Shown: positions 8,535 to 17,756, counted from the first letter of the stretch. The stretch: DNA of 64,000 bases from Bacillus ectoiniformans (GCF_016908875.1 NZ_JAFBES010000010.1:56202-120201), one strand, 5' to 3'. Numbers and translations are program-made. The notes: generated by a model from the letters alone, not told the origin.

Positions 8535-9299
8535 TTATTTATGCTGATAAGCAGGTGTTCTTTTCTCAAAAAAGGCTGTGATCGATTCTTTCACATCTTC
8601 TGTTTCGTGAAGAGCAGCAAAGTCAGTCATTCCTTTTTGGTAAAAGTCAGTCTTATTCTGGCTGTTTTGAATGACTCTTTTAATCGTTTGAATAGTGACA
8701 TTTGAATAGGAAGCAAGAAGCTGTGCTGTTTGTTTTCCTTCAAGTTCTAGCAGCTCTGTCTTTACCACCTTGTTCGCTACACCCATTCTTAGTGCATCGT
8801 GAGCTGAGATTTTTTCACCTGTTAAAAACAAAAATGCGGCATGTGCTTCTCCCGCAAGCTTTATAAACCTTTCCAGTCCGCCATTTCCAGGAAAAACAGC
8901 ACGGCTTACTTCGGGGTAGCCAAATAAAACATTATCGGCAAATAAACGGATATCAAATGCACTGGCCAGTTCAGCTCCGCCGCCGAGCACATTTCCTTTT
9001 ATACAACCGATTGTCGGCTGTGGAGCATCCATAATGGCTTGGAGCATGTCATGCCCTTCTATCCATGCACCCTTGGCTTTTCTCTGTTCAATCCGCGCAG
9101 GAAATTCCTTTAAATCTGCCCCACAGCAAAAGTGCTTGCCGCTTGCTTCAAATACAATCACTCTAACGCGTTTATCGCCTGCAAGAGATTGAAATGTTTC
9201 TTTGATCTCACGCTTGACGGTGTTTGATAAAATATTTAGCGGCGGATTATGCAGCAAAACATTTGCAACCCCTTGGTTAATTGAAACGTTTACACTCAT
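8535..9299 (-). CDS. Enoyl-CoA hydratase/isomerase (crotonase) family protein
   Basis: A 254-residue crotonase-fold protein. The oxyanion-hole segments HFCCGADLKEF and GNVLGGGAELA are present. Both glutamates used by classical hydratases appear conserved, one in GGGAEL and one in GYPEVSRAVFPGNGG, so hydration of a 2,3-enoyl-CoA is likely. The start ATG overlaps the stop of the flavoprotein gene by 4 bases. No 3-hydroxyacyl-CoA dehydrogenase or thiolase lies in the cluster, so the fate of the hydration product differs from normal beta-oxidation or depends on distant genes. Confidence 0.82.
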   Translation of the reverse strand: MSVNVSINQGVANVLLHNPPLNILSNTVKREIKETFQSLAGDKRVRVIVFEASGKHFCCGADLKEFPARIEQRKAKGAWIEGHDMLQAIMDAPQPTIGCIKGNVLGGGAELASAFDIRLFADNVLFGYPEVSRAVFPGNGGLERFIKLAGEAHAAFLFLTGEKISAHDALRMGVANKVVKTELLELEGKQTAQLLASYSNVTIQTIKRVIQNSQNKTDFYQKGMTDFAALHETEDVKESITAFFEKRTPAYQHK

Positions 9300-11038
9300 A
9301 GCTTCACCTCGCTTTTTCTATGAGGAGGCCATTGTCGCGTGTGTACTTCCATTTCCCCATTCTCCTCTGTTACATAAATGCTTTTAATCCAGTTCGCATC
9401 ATCTTTTTCCGGATAGTCTTCACGATAATGGCAACTTCTGCTTTCTGTACGTGCCTGAGCGGACAAGACAATGGATTTGGCAACCGTCAGCATATGTTTA
9501 AAGTCAATGGCTTTAAAAATAGAGTCGTGATCGATGTAGAACTCTCCATTTCTAAATGCACGCTCAAGTTCTTGAATATTTGCTAAGGCAGCATTTAATC
9601 TTTCTTCATTTCGAATAATCAGAGAATTCCTGTACATGTTTTCTTTTAATAATAAGATCGCTTTATCTAAATCTCTCTCGCCTTTACTGTCCTTCACCCA
9701 GTCTCTGAGCTGTTCTATTGCTGATGTTGATTTTTCCATCATATTTTCACTATTCTCAGTATGCTGAGCATGTTTTGCAGCAGCTGTACCGGTGCGATGG
9801 CCAAACACCTGACCCTCCGCCAGTGAATTGCCCCCCGGTCTGTCCGGCCCGCGCAATCCTCCAGCTGTTTCTCCTGCAATAAATAGTCCTGTCACATTTG
9901 TTGCCCCGTCTGGCGTTTCGATCAATGCCCCGCCATTCATGCATTGTGCGACAAGCGCCACTTCAAAAGGATCGTTAAATACATCAATGCCTTTGGATTT
10001 TAAGACGCCGTTTGTTTTTGGTATTTTTTTGTCGACAATTTCTTCAGACCCGGGTGGCATGATCCCCCATACTCCCCCATTTGGGGTCGGATTTAATTCA
10101 AGCTCTTTTTGAATGGACGTATCCAAATAGTAAGCAGCCGTAGAGATCGTAAATGGGAATACTTTTTCATTGTATACCTCGTCTACTTCCACACCTTCCG
10201 GTACATGCTTTTCGAGAATATTTTCTCCTTTACTGTTCGTCAAAATCGGCTTTGTTTTCCAGACCGGCCCAGATAAAAGCGTCATAGATGGCTTGATAGC
10301 TGCCGGGCCAATTTGGATAAATTCCATATTAATAAGCGGAATACCCAGCTCATAAGCCATAGCATAGCCATTGCCCGTCATATCCGGCGTTCCAACGGCG
10401 TACTTATATAGATGCTGAGCACCGCCGCACGCCAAAATAACAGAAGGTGTATGATAAAGTGTGATTTCTTTCGTTTCACGATGTATGCCCAGTGCACCTG
10501 AAATGTTCTGCTGATTATCGGTGATCAGCTTAAACACCATAATATTTTCATCAATGGGAACGTCATGCTTTTTAATTTCTTTCGAGAGAGCCACTAATAT
10601 GTGACGGGCTGTCACCCCATTTACTCTGCACGTTCTTGGATATGTAGCAAAATCACTCATTCCTTGCACAAGCTTGCCATTTTCCTGTTTATCAAAATTC
10701 AAACCAATATCAATTAAATCCTGAATGCGGTTTGGAACTTCTGAAGCCAGTGTCCAGACAAGCTCCGGATCAATAAACCCTCTCCCCGCATCTAGCGTAT
10801 CTTCATAGTGTATTTCGGGATGGTCCCGTTCCTCCTGATGGCCAATAGCGGCCGCAATTGCCAATAATTCCGAAAACGCCGTAGCAGTGGAACCACCTTT
10901 TAGCCACTCTGCCTTAACAGCGATTCGCACATTTGCACCTTCCTGAGCGGCTGAAAGAGCTGCTCTTGCTGCAGCTCCACCGCCTCCAACTACAAGTACA
11001 TCGGTCTCAATGATGTGGTCTACTTTTATATTCGTCAC
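9296..11038 (-). CDS. Fumarate reductase/succinate dehydrogenase-like flavoprotein
   Basis: A 580-residue FAD protein of the SdhA/FrdA/aspartate oxidase superfamily. The dinucleotide motif VLVVGGGGAAARAA is at residues 14-27. A second FAD segment, GLFIAGETAGGLRGPDRPGGN (about 405-425, shortened here), and the C-terminal RTESRSCHYREDYPEKDD block are typical. There is no Fe-S or membrane subunit beside it, so it is probably a soluble substrate dehydrogenase or reductase rather than respiratory complex II. The start is GTG at 11038 with GAGGG upstream, only 4 bases after the CoA-transferase stop. Substrate unknown. A dicarboxylate or related acid is the family-based guess. Confidence 0.78.
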   Translation of the reverse strand: MTNIKVDHIIETDVLVVGGGGAAARAALSAAQEGANVRIAVKAEWLKGGSTATAFSELLAIAAAIGHQEERDHPEIHYEDTLDAGRGFIDPELVWTLASEVPNRIQDLIDIGLNFDKQENGKLVQGMSDFATYPRTCRVNGVTARHILVALSKEIKKHDVPIDENIMVFKLITDNQQNISGALGIHRETKEITLYHTPSVILACGGAQHLYKYAVGTPDMTGNGYAMAYELGIPLINMEFIQIGPAAIKPSMTLLSGPVWKTKPILTNSKGENILEKHVPEGVEVDEVYNEKVFPFTISTAAYYLDTSIQKELELNPTPNGGVWGIMPPGSEEIVDKKIPKTNGVLKSKGIDVFNDPFEVALVAQCMNGGALIETPDGATNVTGLFIAGETAGGLRGPDRPGGNSLAEGQVFGHRTGTAAAKHAQHTENSENMMEKSTSAIEQLRDWVKDSKGERDLDKAILLLKENMYRNSLIIRNEERLNAALANIQELERAFRNGEFYIDHDSIFKAIDFKHMLTVAKSIVLSAQARTESRSCHYREDYPEKDDANWIKSIYVTEENGEMEVHTRQWPPHRKSEVKL

Positions 11039-11042
11039 GCTT

Positions 11043-12638
11043 TCACACCCTCTCTATTACTTTTTCATTCTCATTTTCAATGAATAGATCCGTATCCATC
11101 AGCTTGACGTCATTAGCGACCTTAACCAGACAGTCTACATTAGACAAAATGTCTTTTTGTACATCAATACCCGGTGCATATTCAATAAGAAGCAACCCGT
11201 CATTTTCAAGCCGGAAAACACAGCGCTCTGTCACGTAAAGTACTTCCTGACCTTTTTCTAAAGCTTGCTTTGCATTGAAAGTCATATGTTCAATCGTTTG
11301 TATAAACTTTTTGTGACGCCCTTCCTGATCAATGTGCATTTTTCCATTGTCGATCGAGACTTTTAATCCCCCGCTCGTCAGTGTGCCGCAAAAAAGAATC
11401 TTCGGTGTTTTATGCGTAATATCAATAAAGCCTCCTGAACCCCGGAAGATACCGTTAAACTTGCTTACATTGACGTTTCCTGTTCCGTCAATCTGTGCAA
11501 AACCAAGCAACGTGGCGGATAGGCCACCAGATTGATAAAAATCAAAGATTTGAGGTGACGTGACAAACGCTTCGGGATTCGAATGAGCACCGAACACTTC
11601 CACTCCCATTGGGACACCGCCGATTGCTCCGTGCTCTAATGAAAATGTGACGTCATCAAAAAACTCTTCCTCCAATGCAAGCTGAGGTAAATCGACTGGG
11701 ATGCCTACACCGAGATTGATGATCGATCCTTTTTCAACTTCTTTAGCCGCTCTGCGCAGAATGACTTTTTTAGCATCGAGCGGAAGGGTTTTCTTCAGCT
11801 GGGCAAGCGGTTTTTTCACTTCTCCTGTCCAACTCGGATCATAATCCGGCAATAAGCTTTGAGACTGCTCTTCATCAATGACAATGGCATCAACTAAAAT
11901 GCCCGGAATTTCAACGGAACGCGGATGCAGCGTTTTATTTTCGGTCACCCGCTTCACTTGGGCAATCACATACCCGCCGCTTGCTTTAGCAGCCATTGCC
12001 ATTTCAAGGCCACTTAATGTGGCCGGCTCTTTCTCCAGAGTAATATTGCCGTTTTCGTCTGCAGTCGTTCCTCTAATAATGGCGACGTCAATTGGAAAAG
12101 AAGGGTAAAATAAATGTTCTTTTCCGTCGATTTCAAGGAGCCGGACTACGTCTTCTTTCGTCAGTTCATTTAATTTGCCCCCATCCTGACGAGGATCAAC
12201 GTAGGTGTGCAGGCCTGCCGTTGTTAAAAGGCCTGGATGCCCGCCGGCAATGGAACGAATTAATTGAAACAGAGTTCCCATTGAAAAATTGTAAGCTTCA
12301 ATTTCATTTTGCTTAATCATATCTGTTAACTTAGGACTTTCTTTCACATTAAAACTGCCGCTTATGAGGCGCTTCAACATCCCTTTTTGAGCTACATGCT
12401 CAAGTCCCGTGCTTTCATTAGGATCCCATCCTACCCTTACAGGTGTAACAACCGTCAAGTTTTTGGGCTCCGCAGTAAGTGAAAAGCGGTCGCCAAGGGC
12501 AGCCATCACTTTTTCAGGGCAAAGAATTGAAATTAATCCCCCGATCGTAATCGTCGCATTATTCGGTATCATCTTAACAGCTTCTTCAGCAGAAATAATT
12601 TTCGAATCCTTTTTTTGAATACGAGATGCTGTTGCCAT
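11043..12638 (-). CDS. Acyl-CoA:acetate / 3-oxoacid CoA-transferase family protein
   Basis: A 531-residue fused family I CoA transferase with alpha- and beta-type halves in one chain (about 1-280 and 290-531), as in propionate CoA-transferase and YdiF. The N-terminal half has the GGL.S glycine-rich loop. The second half has the likely catalytic glutamate E335 in TFSLEHGAIGG. Such enzymes move CoA from acetyl-CoA or succinyl-CoA to a carboxylate through a glutamyl-CoA thioester. In this operon it probably activates the imported or oxidised acid for the acyl-CoA dehydrogenase. The start is ATG 12638 behind GGGGGAGAGGGG. Confidence 0.85.
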   Translation of the reverse strand: MATASRIQKKDSKIISAEEAVKMIPNNATITIGGLISILCPEKVMAALGDRFSLTAEPKNLTVVTPVRVGWDPNESTGLEHVAQKGMLKRLISGSFNVKESPKLTDMIKQNEIEAYNFSMGTLFQLIRSIAGGHPGLLTTAGLHTYVDPRQDGGKLNELTKEDVVRLLEIDGKEHLFYPSFPIDVAIIRGTTADENGNITLEKEPATLSGLEMAMAAKASGGYVIAQVKRVTENKTLHPRSVEIPGILVDAIVIDEEQSQSLLPDYDPSWTGEVKKPLAQLKKTLPLDAKKVILRRAAKEVEKGSIINLGVGIPVDLPQLALEEEFFDDVTFSLEHGAIGGVPMGVEVFGAHSNPEAFVTSPQIFDFYQSGGLSATLLGFAQIDGTGNVNVSKFNGIFRGSGGFIDITHKTPKILFCGTLTSGGLKVSIDNGKMHIDQEGRHKKFIQTIEHMTFNAKQALEKGQEVLYVTERCVFRLENDGLLLIEYAPGIDVQKDILSNVDCLVKVANDVKLMDTDLFIENENEKVIERV

Positions 12639-12678
12639 CCCCTCTCCCCCTTTGTTATGGTTTTAGGCTGTTCGTTTC

Positions 12679-13818
12679 TTACTTTCGCTGATTGAACTTT
12701 CTTTCCAGTACGCTTGAGGCAAGCATAGTTTTATGCACCTGCAGCGTACCTCCAGCAATCGAAGCGGATCGGACACAGCGGTAATACCATTCAAGAGGGT
12801 ATTGCTTCGAGAAACCATAGCCTCCATGCAGCTGGATGCACGTGTCGGTAATTTTTTGCGACGCTTCTGCCACAAAAATTTTCGCGACACTTACTGCATT
12901 TTTATCGGGCTTATTATCTGAAGCAGCTTCCGCTGCGCGGTATAAAAGGGTTCTAGCCGCTTCTAGCTGTACATACATATCTGAAATCATCCATTGCAGT
13001 CCTTGAAATTCGCAAATTTCTTTTCCGAACTGCTTCCGCTGTTTCACATGCTCCATCGTTCGGTCAAACGCTGCTTGTGTAATGCCCATCGTTTGCGCCA
13101 AGTAGCCTAAACGCACTCCATTGTACACTCCCATTAATTTTTTGAAGGCATCTTTTGTGACGAGTACATTTTCTTTTGGTACCATTGCGTCTTCAAAATA
13201 AAGTGCACACTGAATTTCTCCGCTCATATTCTCTTCATTTGGCCCTACAGTGAAACCTGGTGTGCCCCGCTCTACAAGAATTGCACCAATGTCTGACGTA
13301 CGTCCTGAATTGCCAAAGCGGGCATACACGACGAATACATCTGAAAGATGCGCATCACTAATGAATACTTTCGATCCATTTAAACGGTAGTAATCGCCGT
13401 CCTCAACAGCTGCCGTCTTAATATCTGTTGCTGCACTTCCTGCTTCAGGCTCACTCATTCCAAGGCCAACAAACAACTTGCCGGATGTAATAAGCGGCAA
13501 ATACTTTTTCTTCTGCTCTTCATTGCCAAGTGTATTAATAAAAGAAGCAATCCCCATGCTTGCGTGATAAGCATGGCGTCCGCTAGTCGGGCATACTCTG
13601 CACAATTCTTCAATCATCAGAACCGCATCAAATAAGTTCAAGCCCATCCCACCGTATTCCTCCGGTAGAGTTAATCCTAAAAATCCGTGATCGGCCAGCT
13701 TTTTCGCATTGTTCCAAAAAACATCGCCTTCGAGCCATTCTGTAGCCGGCTCTAACTTTCGATTAGCAAAATCATGTGCAACTTCTTTCCAGTCTTGTTG
13801 TGTTTCAGTCAGCTGCAT
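12679..13818 (-). CDS. Acyl-CoA dehydrogenase family protein with atypical active site
   Basis: A 379-residue member of the acyl-CoA dehydrogenase family: N-terminal helical part, middle FAD/acyl segment GLGMSEPEAGSAATD (118-132), and C-terminal QLHGGYGFSKQYPLEWYYR block. The C-terminal catalytic Glu motif (YEGT in MCAD) reads A355-G-G-T358 here, and the alternative glutamate position used by isovaleryl/long-chain enzymes aligns with V235. It may therefore use another base, act in the reductive direction like CaiA-type proteins, or have another reaction. It should pass electrons to EtfAB, encoded by the co-regulated cluster at 22-23.8 kb. Confidence 0.82.
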   Translation of the reverse strand: MQLTETQQDWKEVAHDFANRKLEPATEWLEGDVFWNNAKKLADHGFLGLTLPEEYGGMGLNLFDAVLMIEELCRVCPTSGRHAYHASMGIASFINTLGNEEQKKKYLPLITSGKLFVGLGMSEPEAGSAATDIKTAAVEDGDYYRLNGSKVFISDAHLSDVFVVYARFGNSGRTSDIGAILVERGTPGFTVGPNEENMSGEIQCALYFEDAMVPKENVLVTKDAFKKLMGVYNGVRLGYLAQTMGITQAAFDRTMEHVKQRKQFGKEICEFQGLQWMISDMYVQLEAARTLLYRAAEAASDNKPDKNAVSVAKIFVAEASQKITDTCIQLHGGYGFSKQYPLEWYYRCVRSASIAGGTLQVHKTMLASSVLERKFNQRK

Positions 13819-13866
13819 ATAAATCCTCCTCTTAATCTACTGATATATATAGCGCCGTTCACCCAC

Positions 13867-15327
13867 TTAATAGGCATCGTAAATAACTTTTAATTCCGTA
13901 AAGAAATCTTTGGCTGTGCTTCCAATTGAATATGGACCGATAGCTGAATGTTTCAGCCCTCCAAATGGCGCGTGAGATTCGCTAATCGTTCCGTTGTTTA
14001 AATGAAGCATGCCTGCCTGGGCTCCGTTTACAAATGTCGTCTGATATGATTTGTTGTCGGTGAAGCAGGAAGCGGCAAGACCATATTCATTGTCGTTGCA
14101 AATTTGAAGGGCTTCGTCAAAGCTGGATGCTGTCAGCACGACCAGAACCGGGCCGAAAATTTCTTCTTTCGCAATTTTATGCTCTGGTTTTACACCCGCA
14201 AACAGCGTCGGCTGGTAATAATATCCCTCCGTTTTCAATGTGACCGCTTGACCGCCTGTCACTAGTTGTGCACCTTCCTTCTGTCCGATCTCAACATAGG
14301 AATGTGTCGTTGCAAGCTGATCCTCCGAGACTAAAGGTCCCATGGTAATTCCCGCTTCTATGCCATTTCCAATTACATATTCTTCTATTTTTTTCTTTAA
14401 AGCTTTTACAGTCTTTTCTTCCTCTGCCTCGCTTACGATGACCCGGCTGATGGATGTGCATCTTTGTCCGGCATTCGCAAATGCTGCAGGAACAATTTGG
14501 TTGACCGCACCTTCAATATCGGAATAGTCATAAATGATCGCCGCATTTTTTCCGCCCATCTCCAGCTGAACCTGGACTAAGCGCTTGGCCGCCTGTTCAT
14601 AGATGCTGGAACCGACACTCGTTGAACCGGTAAAAGTAATGCCTCGCACTTTCGGGTGATTGACAAGCTGGTTGCCTACACGACGCCCCGAACCAATCAC
14701 TAAATTTAATACACCTTCCGGCAGTCCGGATTTTTTAAACAATTCAATGATTTTAGCGCCCATTGCAGCCGTTATGCTTGCCGGCTTAAAGACAACTGTA
14801 TTCCCTGCTGCCAATGCCGGAGCTATTTTCCTAAGCGGAGTAACTAAAGGAAAGTTCCATGGAGAGATGGCTAAAATAACTCCTTTAGGTACGCGAATGG
14901 TCCGAATGTCGACATTTGGCCGTTCACTCGGAAGTGTTTCACCGGATAACCTTGACGCTTCACCGGCTGTATAGCGAATTTCATTGATTGTTTTATTAAT
15001 TTCACCAAGTGATTCAGCTAGAGGTTTGCCCTGCTCCATTGTTAATAATTCCGCTACTTCTTCTTTATGCATTTCTAACACTTCTGCAAATTGATAAAGG
15101 TATTTTCCACGTGTAATCGCAGGTACCTTTGACCACGATTGAAAAGCTTCATGAGCTGCTTCTACTGCATGATCCGCATCTTCTTCTGTTGAGTTTGGTG
15201 CGATGACAATTGTTTCTTCAATATTTGCTGGATTTTCCCTTTTGTATGTTTCATTGTTTGAAGATGGCACCCATTTTCCGCCAATATAATTGTTTACTGT
15301 AATAGTAGATTTTTGAACAATAACCAT
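13867..15327 (-). CDS. NAD(P)-dependent aldehyde dehydrogenase
   Basis: A 486-residue aldehyde dehydrogenase superfamily enzyme. Key residues are visible: N158 (SPWNFP), the general base E256 (LEMGGKN) and the nucleophile C290 (NAGQRCTS). The style is close to succinate-semialdehyde and 2-oxoglutarate-semialdehyde dehydrogenases, but the substrate cannot be set from sequence. It is 11 bases from the alcohol dehydrogenase gene, so the pair probably oxidises an alcohol group to a carboxylate before CoA transfer. The start is ATG 15327 behind AAGGGGTGGGATA. Confidence 0.87.
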   Translation of the reverse strand: MVIVQKSTITVNNYIGGKWVPSSNNETYKRENPANIEETIVIAPNSTEEDADHAVEAAHEAFQSWSKVPAITRGKYLYQFAEVLEMHKEEVAELLTMEQGKPLAESLGEINKTINEIRYTAGEASRLSGETLPSERPNVDIRTIRVPKGVILAISPWNFPLVTPLRKIAPALAAGNTVVFKPASITAAMGAKIIELFKKSGLPEGVLNLVIGSGRRVGNQLVNHPKVRGITFTGSTSVGSSIYEQAAKRLVQVQLEMGGKNAAIIYDYSDIEGAVNQIVPAAFANAGQRCTSISRVIVSEAEEEKTVKALKKKIEEYVIGNGIEAGITMGPLVSEDQLATTHSYVEIGQKEGAQLVTGGQAVTLKTEGYYYQPTLFAGVKPEHKIAKEEIFGPVLVVLTASSFDEALQICNDNEYGLAASCFTDNKSYQTTFVNGAQAGMLHLNNGTISESHAPFGGLKHSAIGPYSIGSTAKDFFTELKVIYDAY

Positions 15328-15338
15328 TATCCCACCCC

Positions 15339-16508
15339 TTATTTAATTGTTTTGATAATTGATGCTAAATCCTTTACGGTTACTTGTTTAGGATTGGCAT
15401 TGGCGATGCCGCTCTTAAAAGCTTCCTCTGCAACGACTTGAATTTCGTCATCTGACAATTCAACATTGATGCCTGTCAAAGTCTTTGGAATATCTAGATC
15501 TGCTGTTAAATTCTGTACCGCTTTAACAGCTAATTCAGCTGCGCTCCGATCACTTAAACCATGGGTGTTTTCACCAAGCTGATCCGCAATTCGCTTGAAT
15601 TTTTGGAAATTGGAGCTCAAATTGTATTCCATTACAACAGGCAGTAAAAGGGCATTTGCCAATCCGTGTGCAATTTTATATCGTCCGCCAAGTGGATGAG
15701 ATAATGCGTGAACTGCTGCCACCCTTCCCCAAATAAATGCTGCGCCGGCAATGGTACTCGCCATCATCATATGAGATGCTGCTTCAATGTTTGTTCGGTC
15801 AGCCACAAATGGACGAAGCCATTTTCCAATCAATTCAATGGCATGTAAGCCAAGTGCTTCTGTAATTGGCTGTGCTTGGTTGGATGTGTACGATTCAACT
15901 GCATGACTTAATGCATCCATTCCTGTAACCGCCGCCAGCCCCCTTGGCAAAGTGGTCAGCAATTCAGGATCTAATATTGCTGCTTTCGGGTGCAAATGTT
16001 CACTGAGGATACCCATTTTGTATTTTCGTTCTTCATCTTTTAATACGGTTGCATGTGTGACTTCTGATCCTGTACCGGCTGTGGTCGGAATAGCAATTAC
16101 ATCCGGCCCTTTGTTCGGCACTTGATTTTTCCCTTCAAATTGAGTTAAATCGCCAGGGTTTGCTGCTGCAATCGAGACTCCTTTGGCAGTATCAATCGAA
16201 CTGCCGCCGCCAAAACCGATAATGGCTTCACACTGTGAATCGGTAAAGATTTTCTCAACTTTTTTCACGACTCTGATTGTCGGATCTGGCTCCACTTCAT
16301 CAAAGACTTCATATTGAATTTCACCATTTTTCAAAATCCTCTCCAACCGTTCAAGTGCTCCTGAGTTCGCAATTCCTTTATCTGTACAAATAAGTACTCT
16401 CGCATAGTTGCTTTTCTTAATAATGTCAGCCAGTTCCTGAAGACGTCCGACGCCGAAATGAATTTGCGTATGTAAGCCAAATTCAAAAGAATCTTTTAAT
16501 AAGTTCAT
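15339..16508 (-). CDS. Iron-containing alcohol dehydrogenase
   Basis: A 389-residue group III Fe-ADH. The NAD motif GGGSSIDTAKG, the signature PTTAGTGSEVT and the metal ligands in GMDALSHAVESY (Asp, His) and HALSHPLGGRYKIAHG (two His) are all present, so the enzyme looks active. The start is ATG 16508 behind AGGAGG. An ATG at 16532 lies before the ribosome binding site and is rejected. Family enzymes act on short alcohols, 4-hydroxybutyrate, propanediols, lactaldehyde or maleylacetate. With the aldehyde dehydrogenase it forms an alcohol-to-acid step. Confidence 0.87.
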   Translation of the reverse strand: MNLLKDSFEFGLHTQIHFGVGRLQELADIIKKSNYARVLICTDKGIANSGALERLERILKNGEIQYEVFDEVEPDPTIRVVKKVEKIFTDSQCEAIIGFGGGSSIDTAKGVSIAAANPGDLTQFEGKNQVPNKGPDVIAIPTTAGTGSEVTHATVLKDEERKYKMGILSEHLHPKAAILDPELLTTLPRGLAAVTGMDALSHAVESYTSNQAQPITEALGLHAIELIGKWLRPFVADRTNIEAASHMMMASTIAGAAFIWGRVAAVHALSHPLGGRYKIAHGLANALLLPVVMEYNLSSNFQKFKRIADQLGENTHGLSDRSAAELAVKAVQNLTADLDIPKTLTGINVELSDDEIQVVAEEAFKSGIANANPKQVTVKDLASIIKTIK

Positions 16509-16543
16509 ATATATCCTCCTGATCAATGTCATTAGTAACTGAT

Positions 16544-16582
16544 CAGTGCTCTATGTAACTCTCTCTATCACAAAGAGCACTG
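16544..16582 (-). other. Intercistronic stem-loop between dctP and the alcohol dehydrogenase gene
   Basis: CAGTGCTCT (16544-16552) pairs exactly with AGAGCACTG (16574-16582). No T-run follows in the leftward direction, so read-through is expected. Hairpins after a binding-protein gene often protect its mRNA end and raise its level relative to downstream genes. That role is inferred. Confidence 0.6.
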
Positions 16583-16608
16583 CAAAACGCAACTGCTTCA
16601 CATTACTT

Positions 16609-17679
16609 TTATTTGTTTTTTTCAACCTCGGCTAAAAACTCGTCCATGTACTCTTTTCCGATCTCTTTACTAAAGTCGTCATATACACTTTGAGTGACTT
16701 TTGAAAATTCTTCTTTTGCTTTAGGCGTCAGCTCAGTAATTTTCATGCCATTATCAATAAGCGTCTGTTTATATCCTTCATTCTCTTTCTGATTTAGGTC
16801 ACGCTGGTAAGCCGCCGCTTCAACTGCTGCCTCTTTTACAACTTTTTGATTTTCTTCGCTTAGGGCGTCAAAGAATTTTTTTGAAATAACAAGGCCCATC
16901 GGATTGTATACATGATTTGTTTCTGTTAAATACTTCTGCACTTCATAAAACTTATCCATCGCCATGTTTCCGTAGGGATTTTCCTGTCCATCAATTACAC
17001 CCTGCTGCATCGCTGTAAATAATTCTGTGTAAGCCATAGGGGTCGGTGATGCACCAAGTTTTTTCCATGTTTCAAGATGTACTGGGGTTTGCATTGTCCT
17101 AATTTTTAGACCCTTTAAGTCATCTGCTGTTTTAACTTCCTTTTTGCTTGTCGTTAATTGACGGAAGCCATTTTCCATATAAGAGAGAAGAACTAAGTCT
17201 TCTTTTTCAAGAAGCTTTCCAACTTTTTCTCCAAAAGCACCATCAAGGACCTTGTACGCGGTTTCATTATCAGGGAAAGCGAATGGCAAATCGTATGCAA
17301 GCATCGGCGGCGCCCAGTTGGCCAGCATAGATGTAGAAACCCCTACTGCTTCCAGCGTTCCAAATTGAAGGCCTTCAATCATCGTTCGGTCATCACCTAA
17401 CTGACCATTTGGATAGATCTTGACTTTAATCTTTCCCCCAGTCTCCTCTTCAACAAGTTCCTTAAATTTTTCATACCCTTTGAAAAGCGTATGTTTTTCA
17501 TTATTGACAGAACCAATTTTTATGACGACTTCTCCACCGCTCTCTGAACCTCCACTATTAGAAGACTGAGAACTTTTGGTCTCTTCTCCTGAACAAGCTG
17601 CCAACACGATTGACATAAGGATCAATACAAATACGATTAAACTTTTTTGCTTTTTAATAGTAATCTCCCCCTCACTCAT
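16609..17679 (-). CDS. dctP: TRAP transporter substrate-binding lipoprotein DctP
   Basis: A 356-residue DctP-family binding protein. The lipoprotein signal KKQKSLIVFVLILMSIVLAAC has lipobox LAAC with the cysteine near residue 29. The family core GLKIRTMQTPVHLETWKKLG, with the substrate-carboxylate Arg in LKIR, and QQGVIDGQENP follow. It delivers a carboxylate or related solute to DctQM, which is divergent across a shared 238-base control region. The ORF opens at ATG 17679 with AAAGGA 8 nt upstream. A second, even stronger GAGGGGGAG lies 7 nt before an ATT codon at 17658, from which a textbook signal peptide would begin, so the true start is uncertain. First gene of the leftward island operon. 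Confidence 0.88.
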   Translation of the reverse strand: MSEGEITIKKQKSLIVFVLILMSIVLAACSGEETKSSQSSNSGGSESGGEVVIKIGSVNNEKHTLFKGYEKFKELVEEETGGKIKVKIYPNGQLGDDRTMIEGLQFGTLEAVGVSTSMLANWAPPMLAYDLPFAFPDNETAYKVLDGAFGEKVGKLLEKEDLVLLSYMENGFRQLTTSKKEVKTADDLKGLKIRTMQTPVHLETWKKLGASPTPMAYTELFTAMQQGVIDGQENPYGNMAMDKFYEVQKYLTETNHVYNPMGLVISKKFFDALSEENQKVVKEAAVEAAAYQRDLNQKENEGYKQTLIDNGMKITELTPKAKEEFSKVTQSVYDDFSKEIGKEYMDEFLAEVEKNK

Positions 17680-17756
17680 AATGTTCGTCCTTTTAGCAAT
17701 GGTTTAAATGATGTTAAATACGCTTTTATCCACCTCCATTAAAAAGAAAAAAATAT

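Noticed and set aside
11018..11045. Catabolite-responsive element (cre) near the start of the flavoprotein gene
   Set aside because: TGAAAGCGTGACGA partly fits the CcpA cre pattern but breaks the second half-site. It also lies at a gene junction where coding constraints explain it.
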